Below are positions 1 through 7,549 of a stretch of 64,000 bases of DNA, piece after piece; within the stretch, counting starts at the first letter, position 1, and the number at the start of each line of letters is the position of its first letter. This DNA comes from VRUE01 sp035318745 (GTDB lineage: Bacteria; Actinomycetota; Thermoleophilia; Solirubrobacterales; 70-9). A program made the translations under genes and the position numbers. Location of the stretch: NCBI GenBank assembly GCA_035318745.1, contig DATHEA010000002.1, positions 124,001 through 188,000 of the forward strand, read 5' to 3'. Below the pieces are notes generated by a model, which was not told the origin of the DNA, ran no database searches, and saw nothing but the letters and a program-made list of their open reading frames with translations.

Positions 1-55
1 TGAGGACACCGTTGGCAATGTCGACCAGCGGCTGCAGGATGTCGGCGGTCGGCAT
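1..55 (-). CDS. yidC: YidC membrane insertase, N-terminal fragment
   Basis: Only the first 18 codons are inside the window; the rest lies beyond position 1. The minus strand reads ATG from 55 and gives MPTADILQPLVDIANGVL, which resembles the short N-terminus of Gram-positive-type YidC insertases. The ATG shares its A with the TGA stop of yidD, so the two are translationally coupled. The position after yidD and rnpA is the conserved rpmH-rnpA-yidD-yidC order. YidC inserts and folds proteins in the cytoplasmic membrane. The identity rests mainly on gene order. Confidence 0.7.
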   Translation of the reverse strand, partial: MPTADILQPLVDIANGVL

Positions 56-327
56 CACGAGTGGGCCTCACGGTGATAGTCGGAGGGGTCGACCGGCCCT
101 ACCCGCAGCGTGAAGCGGTCCGGGACGGGGTCGAAACCGCCGTGGCTGAAGGGGTTGCAGCGCAGCAGGCGCCAGCAGGCCAGCAACAGGCCCCTGATCG
201 GTCCGAAGCGACGAATCGACTGGGTCGCGTAGGCGGAACAAGTCGGCTCGTAGCGACAGCGGCGCGGAAGGGCGGGCGAGACCAAACGCCCGTAGGCGAC
301 GATCGGGGCCAGCAGAAGCCGTTTCAC
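55..327 (-). CDS. yidD: Membrane protein insertion efficiency factor YidD
   Basis: A 90-aa protein starting at GTG 327. It has the family hallmarks: an amphipathic N-terminus (MKRLLLAPIVAYGRLVSPAL), the Cys-containing CRYEPTCSAYA core and the RCNPFSHGGFDPVP motif. YidD is a small peripheral membrane protein that helps YidC-dependent insertion. The GTG overlaps the rnpA stop (GTGA), and the stop overlaps the yidC ATG, so rnpA-yidD-yidC look co-translated. Confidence 0.95.
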   Translation of the reverse strand: MKRLLLAPIVAYGRLVSPALPRRCRYEPTCSAYATQSIRRFGPIRGLLLACWRLLRCNPFSHGGFDPVPDRFTLRVGPVDPSDYHREAHS

Positions 328-695
328 GTGGAACGCCTCCCTGCGCTGGCCTGCTCGAGCGCATCTTCGAGGCTCGCCTTGGCCCCCTCGGTGCCGTCGC
401 GCTCGATCATCGCGGCGATCTCGGAGCGTGCCACCAAGACAAAGTCATGCTGCGCCGGAAGCCGATCGGAAAGGCTCCAGAAGGCCTCGCGCAGAGTCCG
501 CTTGACGCGGTTGCGGTCGACTGCGCCGCCGACCTTGCGGCTGACCGAGACACCGAGCCGAACATCGCGCGCCTCCTCATCCTTGCGGGGAAAGCTGTAG
601 AGCACGAGATAGCGGGTGGCGTGGGAGGAGCCGTCGCGGTAGACCCGGTCGAACTCGGCACTCCGCGAGAGGCGCCGTCGCTTCGCCGCCATCAC
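324..695 (-). CDS. rnpA: Ribonuclease P protein component
   Basis: A 123-aa basic protein (121-122 aa if the second ATG at 692 is used). The RNR signature DRNRVKRTLREAF lies near residues 60-72, and the N-terminus RLSRSAEFDRVYRDG is typical. It binds the catalytic RNase P RNA and helps remove 5' leaders from pre-tRNAs. It lies 22 bp downstream of rpmH. The RNase P RNA gene itself is not in the window. Confidence 0.96.
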   Translation of the reverse strand: MMAAKRRRLSRSAEFDRVYRDGSSHATRYLVLYSFPRKDEEARDVRLGVSVSRKVGGAVDRNRVKRTLREAFWSLSDRLPAQHDFVLVARSEIAAMIERDGTEGAKASLEDALEQASAGRRST

Positions 696-717
696 TCGAA
701 CCCGGCTGGGGGAACCG

Positions 718-855
718 TCATCCCGGCGTGAGGCGCTTCCGGCCTTTGGCCCGCCGCCGCTTCAGGATCGCGCGTCCTCCACGCGTCCGCATCCTCGCCC
801 GGAACCCATGGGTCTTGGCCCGCTTACGCTTCTTCGGCTGATAGGTGCGCTTCAT
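718..855 (-). CDS. rpmH: 50S ribosomal protein L34
   Basis: A 45-aa, Arg/Lys-rich protein beginning MKRTYQPKKRKRAKTHGF, the near-invariant L34 start, and including the RTRGGRAILKRRRAKGRKRL core. A longer open frame runs upstream on this strand, but ATG 855 is the clear start. It is a large-subunit ribosomal protein and heads the minus-strand rpmH-rnpA-yidD-yidC operon, diverging from dnaA across a 99-bp gap. Confidence 0.98.
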   Translation of the reverse strand: MKRTYQPKKRKRAKTHGFRARMRTRGGRAILKRRRAKGRKRLTPG

Positions 856-954
856 TGGGCGTCGCAGTATACGGAGGCGTCCGGGAATCATTTCTTCGGC
901 ATTTGCGGCCCGCCCAGATTCGAGCGGGGGGGCCGCCGCTATGGTCGCTCGCCG

Positions 955-2286
955 GTGCCCGACGACTCGCCTGCACAGGACCTCGACGCCCTCTGGGAGG
1001 ACGTCCAACGACGCCTGCGACTGGCCGTTCCGGAGTCGACCTTCAAGATCTGGCTCGAGCCGCTCAGGCCAGTTGGGGCTCAGGGGACGACGCTCTATCT
1101 CGCGGCTCCCGACGGGATCCAGACCTGGGTCGAGCGGCGCTACGCGCCCTTGCTCCGCGAAGCGCTTGCCGATGCGGTTACCCCGCTGAGCGAGATCGCC
1201 TTCTCCAGTGCCGGGGGAGATCGCTCGGCGGAAACGGAAAGGGGGTCCGTGGCAAAGCTTAACCCCAATTACACGTTCGAGCGCTTCGTGATCGGCGAGG
1301 GAAACCGCGGGGCGCACGCAGCGGCGCTCGCCGTCGCAGAGACGCCCTCGGAGGCCTATAACCCGCTCTTTCTGCACGGACCTCCAGGACTTGGCAAGAC
1401 CCACCTGCTTGGCGCGATCGCCAACTACCTGCAGGCCAACGCCCCCGGTCTCAGCGTGCGCTACACCACCGCCGAGGGCTTCACCAACGAGTTCGTCGCC
1501 GCGCTGCGGGCGAGCGGGGCGGAGAAGTTCAAGAGCCGCTACCGCGACCTCGACGTCCTCCTCGTCGACGACGTCCAGTTCCTGCAGGGCAAGCAGCACA
1601 CCGAGGAGGAGTTCTTCCACACCTTCAATGCCCTCTACGAGGGGGGAAGCCAGCTCGTGCTCTCGGCCGACCGGCTTCCCAGCGAGCTCTCGACCCTCGA
1701 GTCGCGACTGCGCGATCGCTTCGAGTGGGGCCTGACGGTCCCGGTCGGACCCCCCGACCTCGCCACCCGCCTCACCGTCCTCCAACACCTTGCCCGCGAG
1801 GCGGGCCTCGAGACCGATGGCGACGACGCTCTCTCCGAGCTCGCTCGCCGGATCGACGCCAACATACGCCGTCTCCACGGCGGGCTGACCAAGGTGATCG
1901 CACACGCCTCGCTCACCGCCAAGCCGCTCAGCGCGGAGCTGATCGCCGAGCTGATCCCCCATCGCTCCCAGGCGAGCGAGCCGACGACGGTGGAGGAGAT
2001 CCAGCAGCGCGTCGCGACTGCCTTCGGCATCTCCCGGGCCGAGCTGGTCGGCAGCAGCCGTGCTGCTACCCCGCTCCGTGCCCGGCAGATCGCGATCCTG
2101 CTCACCCGCGAGGCGACCGACCTCTCCCTGCCTCAGATCGGACGCCTCTACGGCGGGCGCGATCACTCGACCGTGCTCAACTCGCTGCGCCGCGCAGAAG
2201 CGACGCTGAGCAGCGACGCCGGCCTCGCTCGTCAGGTCGCCGAGTTGCGCTCTTCTATCCCCAGCCCCCCGGGCAAATCGGCCTGA
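955..2286 (+). CDS. dnaA: Chromosomal replication initiator DnaA
   Basis: 443 aa from GTG 955. The reading frame stays open upstream to 808, but that would run through the rpmH coding sequence, so GTG 955 (VPDDSPAQDLDALWEDV) is chosen. Domain I covers about residues 1-80, followed by a short linker and the AAA+ domain with Walker A GPPGLGKT (about 142-149) and Walker B LLVDDVQFL. The C-terminal DNA-binding domain carries the DnaA signature GGRDHSTV near residue 400. DnaA binds DnaA boxes and melts oriC. Domain II is short for an actinobacterium. Next gene is dnaN after the putative oriC. Confidence 0.97.
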   Translation: MPDDSPAQDLDALWEDVQRRLRLAVPESTFKIWLEPLRPVGAQGTTLYLAAPDGIQTWVERRYAPLLREALADAVTPLSEIAFSSAGGDRSAETERGSVAKLNPNYTFERFVIGEGNRGAHAAALAVAETPSEAYNPLFLHGPPGLGKTHLLGAIANYLQANAPGLSVRYTTAEGFTNEFVAALRASGAEKFKSRYRDLDVLLVDDVQFLQGKQHTEEEFFHTFNALYEGGSQLVLSADRLPSELSTLESRLRDRFEWGLTVPVGPPDLATRLTVLQHLAREAGLETDGDDALSELARRIDANIRRLHGGLTKVIAHASLTAKPLSAELIAELIPHRSQASEPTTVEEIQQRVATAFGISRAELVGSSRAATPLRARQIAILLTREATDLSLPQIGRLYGGRDHSTVLNSLRRAEATLSSDAGLARQVAELRSSIPSPPGKSA

Positions 2287-2420
2287 CCGCCGACGGCACT
2301 GTAAGAATCAATGCCTTCCACAGCTACCTCCACAGCCCGAAAATCCCATGACCATGCCGATTTTCGCCGGCTTCGGCTGTTTCCACAGGTACTAACTCAA
2401 CTCAAGAGGACATCAGTCAT
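2287..2420 (+). other. oriC: Putative oriC (dnaA-dnaN gap) with degenerate DnaA boxes
   Basis: 134 bp between dnaA and dnaN. It holds three TCCACA cores that could be DnaA boxes: 2314-2322 (CCTTCCACA), 2326-2334 (ACCTCCACA) and 2379-2387 (GTTTCCACA). The last is closest to TTATCCACA, with two mismatches. The gap is somewhat richer in A/T than its surroundings. dnaA-dnaN is the usual oriC position in Actinomycetota, but 134 bp with three weak boxes is small, so function is inferred. Confidence 0.5.
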
Positions 2421-3527
2421 TTGAAGCTGACCACCAAACGCGACCAGCTTGTCTCGAAGCTCTCAATCGTCTCGCGGGCTGTTTCTACGCGCGCCGCGAC
2501 CCAGGCTCTCTCCGGCATCCTCCTCAACGCTTCCGATGGCAGCGTGGCGCTGGCCGCTACCGACGGGGAGATGGGACTGCGCACCGCGCTGGAGGCCGGT
2601 GTCGAGGGGACCGGCACCGTCCTGCTTCCGGGCCGCCTTCTCTCCGAGCTCGCCCGCTCGCTCGGTGACGAGAGCGTCGAAATCGAATTGCGCGAGTCCG
2701 AGCACGACGTCGAGATCCGCAGCGGTGGCTCCAGCTTCCACCTCCGCGTCCTTCCCAGCGAGGACTTTCCAAACCTGCCCGACGAGGGAGACGAGCCGCT
2801 GAAGATTCCGGCGCCGGCGCTGGCTGAGACGGTCGATCTGGTCGCCCCCGCCGCCTCCCGCGACGACATGCGACCCGTTCTCACGGGGGTGCTGGTCACC
2901 GCGGCGGGCGAAGAGATGACGATGGTCGCTACGGACTCTTACCGCCTCGCGGTCAAGCGCACCGAGCTGGAGGCCGCGATCGGCGGCGAGCTCGAGGCCA
3001 ATATTCCGGCCAAGGCGCTGCGCGAGCTGGGCCGTCTCGTTGCCGGCAGTGAGATCGAGGAGGTGGCGGTGAGCCTGCTTCCGAATCAAGCCGTCTTCAA
3101 GGCAGGGGCGATCCTCCTCAATACGAGGCTGATCGACGGCCAGTTCCCCAACTTTCGACAACTCCTGCCGGAGTCCTACGAGCACGACGTCCGCTTGCCC
3201 CGGCCCGAATTCCTTGAGGTCGTCCGCCGGGTAAGCCAGCTGGCGCAGCGCAACGCGCCGCTGCGGCTCTCGTTCTCGCAGGGGGAGCTGAAGGTGTCGG
3301 CATCGACGCCGGACGTCGGCGATGCCGAGGAGACGATGCCTGCTGCGTTCGAGGGGGAGCCTCTGGAGATCGGTTTCAACCCGGAGTTCCTCCGCGACGG
3401 GATCGAAAGCGTCGAGGGCGACGAGGTGGTGTTGCGGCTGATCTCGCCGCTGCGACCTGGCCTGCTGCAGCCGGTCGACAACGAAGACTTCCGCTATCTG
3501 GTGATGCCGATCCGCCTCAACGTCTAG
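2421..3527 (+). CDS. dnaN: DNA polymerase III beta sliding clamp
   Basis: 368 aa from TTG 2421, with an AAGAGGA ribosome-binding site at 2404-2410. The three-fold clamp architecture is visible: N-terminal MKLTTKRDQLVSKLSIVSRAV, a middle section containing RPVLTGVL and TDSYRLAVKR, and the C-terminal PLRPGLLQPVDNEDFRYLVMPIRL motif. The dimeric ring tethers polymerase III to DNA. It starts a tight run with recF and the DUF721 gene. Confidence 0.98.
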   Translation: MKLTTKRDQLVSKLSIVSRAVSTRAATQALSGILLNASDGSVALAATDGEMGLRTALEAGVEGTGTVLLPGRLLSELARSLGDESVEIELRESEHDVEIRSGGSSFHLRVLPSEDFPNLPDEGDEPLKIPAPALAETVDLVAPAASRDDMRPVLTGVLVTAAGEEMTMVATDSYRLAVKRTELEAAIGGELEANIPAKALRELGRLVAGSEIEEVAVSLLPNQAVFKAGAILLNTRLIDGQFPNFRQLLPESYEHDVRLPRPEFLEVVRRVSQLAQRNAPLRLSFSQGELKVSASTPDVGDAEETMPAAFEGEPLEIGFNPEFLRDGIESVEGDEVVLRLISPLRPGLLQPVDNEDFRYLVMPIRLNV

Positions 3528-3538
3528 GGCGTGCGCCG

Positions 3539-4627
3539 GTGCTGGTCACCGCCGTCGAAGCGAGGCCGCTGCGCAGTCTGAGCGACGTGCGGGTCGAGCT
3601 GGGGGAGGGGATCGTCAGCCTGATCGGCCCCAACGGCGCCGGTAAGACCAATCTGCTCGAGGCCCTCTACTTTGCTCTCACCGGCCGCTCGTTCCGGACC
3701 TCGGACAGGCGCGAGCTGATCCCTTTCGGCGATCAGCTCGCGCGCGCCGAGGCAACGGTCCGCGACGAAGACGGGGTCGAGCACCGCTTTCTCGCTTCGA
3801 TCAGTCGAGCCGAGGGACGGCGTCATCTGCTCGACGGCAATCCGGCGGAGCCCGCGGAGCTCGCTCACCATCGTCCCCCGGTGGCGGTCTTCTCGCCCGA
3901 TCGCTTGGCGCTGGTCAAGGGCCCACCAGCTGAACGCCGCGCCCATCTTGACCGATACCTTGCCGCCCGCTGGCCCGCCCGTGCCGGCCTGCGCCAACGT
4001 TATGGCCAGGCTCTCGCTCAGCGCAATGCGCTGCTGGCAAGGCTCGCCGGAGGTCGCTCCGGCGGAGACCTCGACATCTGGGACGCAGCGCTGGCTGAGG
4101 CTGGAGAGGCCTTGATCTCTGCCCGCGCCGAGGCTGTTGCCGAGCTGGCCCCGTTCTTTACCGAGGCCGCGGATGACCTTGGGCTGACAGGGGGTGGCGG
4201 GATCGAGTACGCACCGCGGGCATCGGGTTCGGCCCTGGAGATCCGAGCCGGTCTGGCGGAGCGCCGCGATGCGGATCTTCGGCTCGGCCGCACTTCGTGG
4301 GGGCCGCATCTGGACGAGCTGAAGGTTGCCGCCGGGGAACGATCTCTACGCCGCTACGGCTCTCAGGGTCAGCAGCGCGCGGCTCTCCTGGCGCTGCTCT
4401 TCGCTGAGCGGGAAGCGCTCCTTGCCGCGCACCGGGTCGTGCCTCTGCTCCTGCTCGACGACGTGATGAGCGAGCTCGACCCACCTCGCCGCGACCGCCT
4501 TGTCAAACGGCTGGTCCGTGGCGGCCAGACCTTGATCACCGCAGCAGCAGAGGAGTCGGTGCCGGCACCAGCCCGCGAGCGCCGGGTGCGGATGCCGTTT
4601 GACGTCGCCCGCTCGGCTGCCGCATGA
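3539..4627 (+). CDS. recF: DNA replication and repair protein RecF
   Basis: 362 aa from GTG 3539. Walker A GPNGAGKT lies at residues 30-37, the ABC-type signature SQGQQR near 275, and Walker B LLLLDDVMSELD near 300. It is an SMC-like ATPase that helps load RecA at single-strand gaps. It lies 11 bp after dnaN, and its TGA overlaps the next start (ATGA). Confidence 0.97.
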   Translation: MLVTAVEARPLRSLSDVRVELGEGIVSLIGPNGAGKTNLLEALYFALTGRSFRTSDRRELIPFGDQLARAEATVRDEDGVEHRFLASISRAEGRRHLLDGNPAEPAELAHHRPPVAVFSPDRLALVKGPPAERRAHLDRYLAARWPARAGLRQRYGQALAQRNALLARLAGGRSGGDLDIWDAALAEAGEALISARAEAVAELAPFFTEAADDLGLTGGGGIEYAPRASGSALEIRAGLAERRDADLRLGRTSWGPHLDELKVAAGERSLRRYGSQGQQRAALLALLFAEREALLAAHRVVPLLLLDDVMSELDPPRRDRLVKRLVRGGQTLITAAAEESVPAPARERRVRMPFDVARSAAA

Positions 4628-4929
4628 GTCGTCGCCGCGTCCCCCGTCCCGCTTCTGAGGCGTTCCGCTCGGCACTTCGCCAAGCCGCCCCGAAAACGCG
4701 CCTTGCGGCAGTGCAGTCGGTCTGGGAGGAGGTCGTCGGCGAGCGGGTGGCGACGGCGGCGCGGCCGGTATCCGAACGGCAGGGAGAGGTGACCGTCGCC
4801 TGCGTCGACACGGTTTGGGCGCAGGAGCTCGACCTGATGCAGGAGCAGCTCCAGCAGCGTCTGCGCGAGCGCCTCGGCGAGGATTCACCGAGCAGTTTGC
4901 GCTTTCGTGTGAAGGATGATCGAGACTAG
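4624..4929 (+). CDS. DUF721 (DciA-like) protein
   Basis: 101 aa, start ATG overlapping the recF stop. The central VWEEVVGERVATAARPV and the following beta-rich segment ending in VWAQELDLMQ match the DUF721/DciA family. In other bacteria DciA helps load the replicative helicase DnaB, and the recF-DUF721-gyrB position is standard in Actinomycetota. Role as a helicase loader here is inferred from the family. Confidence 0.85.
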   Translation: MSRRRVPRPASEAFRSALRQAAPKTRLAAVQSVWEEVVGERVATAARPVSERQGEVTVACVDTVWAQELDLMQEQLQQRLRERLGEDSPSSLRFRVKDDRD

Positions 4930-5021
4930 CCACAGTTTACCGTGATTTGCAGGCCTTTTACTTGGCAGCCACGGCCGTTCCGGCACCTCGAACTGGTATC
5001 CTTATGTCAACTCGAATTTCG

Positions 5022-5063
5022 CCCCGACCAGGCGCGTGGAGAGCGCCAGGCGGTCGGGGTTTT
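5022..5063 (+). terminator. Terminator-like hairpin in the gyrB leader
   Basis: CCCCGACC (5022-5029) pairs with GGTCGGGG (5052-5059), and inside it GGCGC (5031-5035) pairs with GCGCC (5043-5047). The stem is followed directly by TTTT (5060-5063), the form of an intrinsic terminator. It ends 23 bp before the likely gyrB start (TTG 5087). It could end the upstream operon or act as an attenuator for gyrB. Confidence 0.65.
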
Positions 5064-5086
5064 CTGTGAGACGCGGAAAGGACCAG

Positions 5087-7516
5087 TTGCCCGACACGAA
5101 TGAGAGCGCCGACGGCGCTGCGGCGAAAAAAGACGATTCCTACGGCGCCAAGGACATCACCGTCCTCGAGGGCTTGGAAGCAGTCCGCAAGCGACCCGGT
5201 ATGTACATCGGCTCGACCGGACCCCGGGGGCTCCACCATCTCGTCTACGAGGTGGTGGACAACTCGGTCGACGAGGCACTCGCGGGGCACTGCAGTGCAG
5301 TCCGCGTCGTTCTCCACCCGGACGACAGCTGCACCGTCTCCGACGATGGCCGTGGCATCCCTGTTGAAGAACTGAAGAAGGAGAAGCGACCGGCAGCCGA
5401 GGTCGTGCTGACGACGCTGCACGCCGGCGGCAAGTTCGGCGACGGTGGGGGCTACAAAGTCTCCGGTGGCCTGCACGGCGTCGGCGTCTCGGTCGTCAAC
5501 GCGCTCTCGTCACGGCTCCACCTGGAGATCAGCCGTGGCGGCAGCGTCTGGAGTCAGGATTACGAGCGCGGCAAGCCTCAGAACCCGTTGACCGCGGGCG
5601 CGACGGCGAGCGAGACCGGCACGACCCTGACCTTCCAGCCCGACCCGGAGATCTTCGAAGAAGTCGAGTTCGATTTCCAGACTCTGGCTGACCGCCTTCG
5701 CGAGACCGCCTTTCTCACTCGAGGCCTGAAGATCGAGCTGGTCGACGAGCGCGGCCAGACCAACAGCGTCACCTTCCAGTACGAGGGGGGGATCGAGGAC
5801 TTCGTCCGCCACCTCAACGAGAACAAGGACGAGGTGCACCGCAAGGTGATCTTTTTCGAAGGCGACAAAGAGGAGGGGCAGGTCGAGGTGGCGATGCAAT
5901 GGAACGCCTCCTATCAGGAGTCGATCTTCAGCTTCGCCAACAACATCAACACCCACGAGGGCGGCTCTCACCTCTCCGGCTTCAGGGCAGCTCTGACTCG
6001 CACCCTGAACGCATACGCGCGCAACAAAGGACTACTCAAAGAGAAAGACGACAACCTCGCCGGTGAGGACGTGCGCGAGGGCCTGACCGCGGTGATCTCG
6101 GTGAAGTTGCACGACCCGCAGTTCGAGGGTCAGACCAAGACCAAACTCGGCAACCCGCCGATCCGCGGCCTGGTCGAGGAGACGGTCAACCGCAAACTCG
6201 GCGAGTACTTCGAGGAGAATCCCAGTGATGCGCGGCGGGTGATCGGCAAGTCGATCGACGCTTCGAGGGCACGCGCCGCGGCGCGCAAGGCACGCGACCT
6301 GACCCGCAAGTCGGCGCTGGAGAACTCGACCCTGCCGGGGAAGCTCGCCGACTGCACGGTCAAGGATCCGAGCCTGGCCGAGATCTTCGTGGTCGAGGGA
6401 GACTCCGCGGGGGGCTCCGCCAAGCAGGCACGCGACCGCAATACCCAGGCGGTCCTGCCGCTGCGAGGCAAGATCATCAACGTCGAGAAGAGCCGCATCG
6501 ACAAGGTCCTGGCCAACAACGAGATCCAGGCCCTGATCACGGCGATCGGCACCGGCGTCCACGATGAGTTCAACATCGAGGAAGCGAGGTACCACAAGAT
6601 CGTGATGGCGACCGACGCCGACGTCGATGGCGCTCACATTCGCACTCTTGTCCTCACCTTCCTCTACCGGCAGATGCCAGAGTTGATCGACGCCGGCTAC
6701 GTCTATATCGCCAAACCGCCTCTCTACCGGGTCAAGCAGGGCAACCAGGAGACCTACCTCGAGCGCGAGTCCGAACTCGAGGAGCTGTTGCTGCGCGACA
6801 AACTCGAGGACTTCCAGCTGATCGACGCGAGCGGTGACGCGAAGAAGCTGACCTCGAGCCGCTGGCAGGCTTACGTCCGCCGCTCGAAGGAGTACGAGGG
6901 TTGGGGTTCGTCCCTGCAGGCGGAGTTCGGCCACGAAACGGTCCGCTTCCTGGAGGAGTCGAACCTTCTCGACGAGGGGGTCGCCGGCGTCTCCGCCGCA
7001 GCCAAGCTGCTCGGCGAGAAGACGCTGGAGGGAGCGCCTTTCGACACCGAGGTGATCGAGGTCTCCGACGAGTTGGTGGTCGTCAAGGCAATCGAACGCA
7101 AGAGCGGGCTGGCGCGGACCCACCGTCTCCCGGCGGAGCTCTTCTCGCACTTCGACTACCGCAAATTCACCGAGGTTCACGAGTCGCTGCTCAAGCAGGT
7201 CGGCCGGCCGCCTTTCGAGATTCAGCTGGGCGAGCGCCGCAACATCGCACTCTCCTTTCAGGCGCTGCGGGGGGCGGTGCTGGAGCTCGCTCGCCATGGC
7301 GTCCAGCTGACCCGCTTCAAGGGACTCGGCGAGATGAACGCCGACCAGCTGCGCGAGACGACGATGGACCCCGCCAGCCGCACCCTGGCCCGGGTGACGC
7401 TTGAAGACGCCACCGCGGCGGATCTGATCTTCTCGATGCTGATGGGGGACCAGGTTGCGCCCCGGCGTGAGTTCATCGAGGCGCACGCGAAGGAGGTTCG
7501 CTTCCTTGACGTTTAG
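5087..7516 (+). CDS. gyrB: DNA gyrase subunit B
   Basis: 809 aa from TTG 5087 (ribosome-binding site GAAAGGA at 5076-5082). An alternative GTG at 5036 would add 17 residues but lies in the loop of the leader hairpin. The GHKL ATPase domain contains LEGLEAVRKRPGMYIGST, DDGRGIPV and GGLHGVGVSVVNAL; the TOPRIM domain contains VEGDSAGGSAKQARDR and DADVDGAHI; the tail has FKGLGEMNADQL. An extra segment of about 150 residues (roughly 580-735) sits between TOPRIM and the tail, as in Gram-negative-type GyrB and unlike the shorter mycobacterial protein. It pairs with GyrA encoded 33 bp downstream. Confidence 0.97.
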   Translation: MPDTNESADGAAAKKDDSYGAKDITVLEGLEAVRKRPGMYIGSTGPRGLHHLVYEVVDNSVDEALAGHCSAVRVVLHPDDSCTVSDDGRGIPVEELKKEKRPAAEVVLTTLHAGGKFGDGGGYKVSGGLHGVGVSVVNALSSRLHLEISRGGSVWSQDYERGKPQNPLTAGATASETGTTLTFQPDPEIFEEVEFDFQTLADRLRETAFLTRGLKIELVDERGQTNSVTFQYEGGIEDFVRHLNENKDEVHRKVIFFEGDKEEGQVEVAMQWNASYQESIFSFANNINTHEGGSHLSGFRAALTRTLNAYARNKGLLKEKDDNLAGEDVREGLTAVISVKLHDPQFEGQTKTKLGNPPIRGLVEETVNRKLGEYFEENPSDARRVIGKSIDASRARAAARKARDLTRKSALENSTLPGKLADCTVKDPSLAEIFVVEGDSAGGSAKQARDRNTQAVLPLRGKIINVEKSRIDKVLANNEIQALITAIGTGVHDEFNIEEARYHKIVMATDADVDGAHIRTLVLTFLYRQMPELIDAGYVYIAKPPLYRVKQGNQETYLERESELEELLLRDKLEDFQLIDASGDAKKLTSSRWQAYVRRSKEYEGWGSSLQAEFGHETVRFLEESNLLDEGVAGVSAAAKLLGEKTLEGAPFDTEVIEVSDELVVVKAIERKSGLARTHRLPAELFSHFDYRKFTEVHESLLKQVGRPPFEIQLGERRNIALSFQALRGAVLELARHGVQLTRFKGLGEMNADQLRETTMDPASRTLARVTLEDATAADLIFSMLMGDQVAPRREFIEAHAKEVRFLDV

Positions 7517-7549
7517 AACTAACCACTCGTCCAGTGGGGTGATCGGCTG

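Noticed and set aside
808..954. Extending dnaA to an upstream ATG at 808
   Set aside because: This would overlap the rpmH coding sequence by 48 bp on the opposite strand and add residues with no DnaA similarity.
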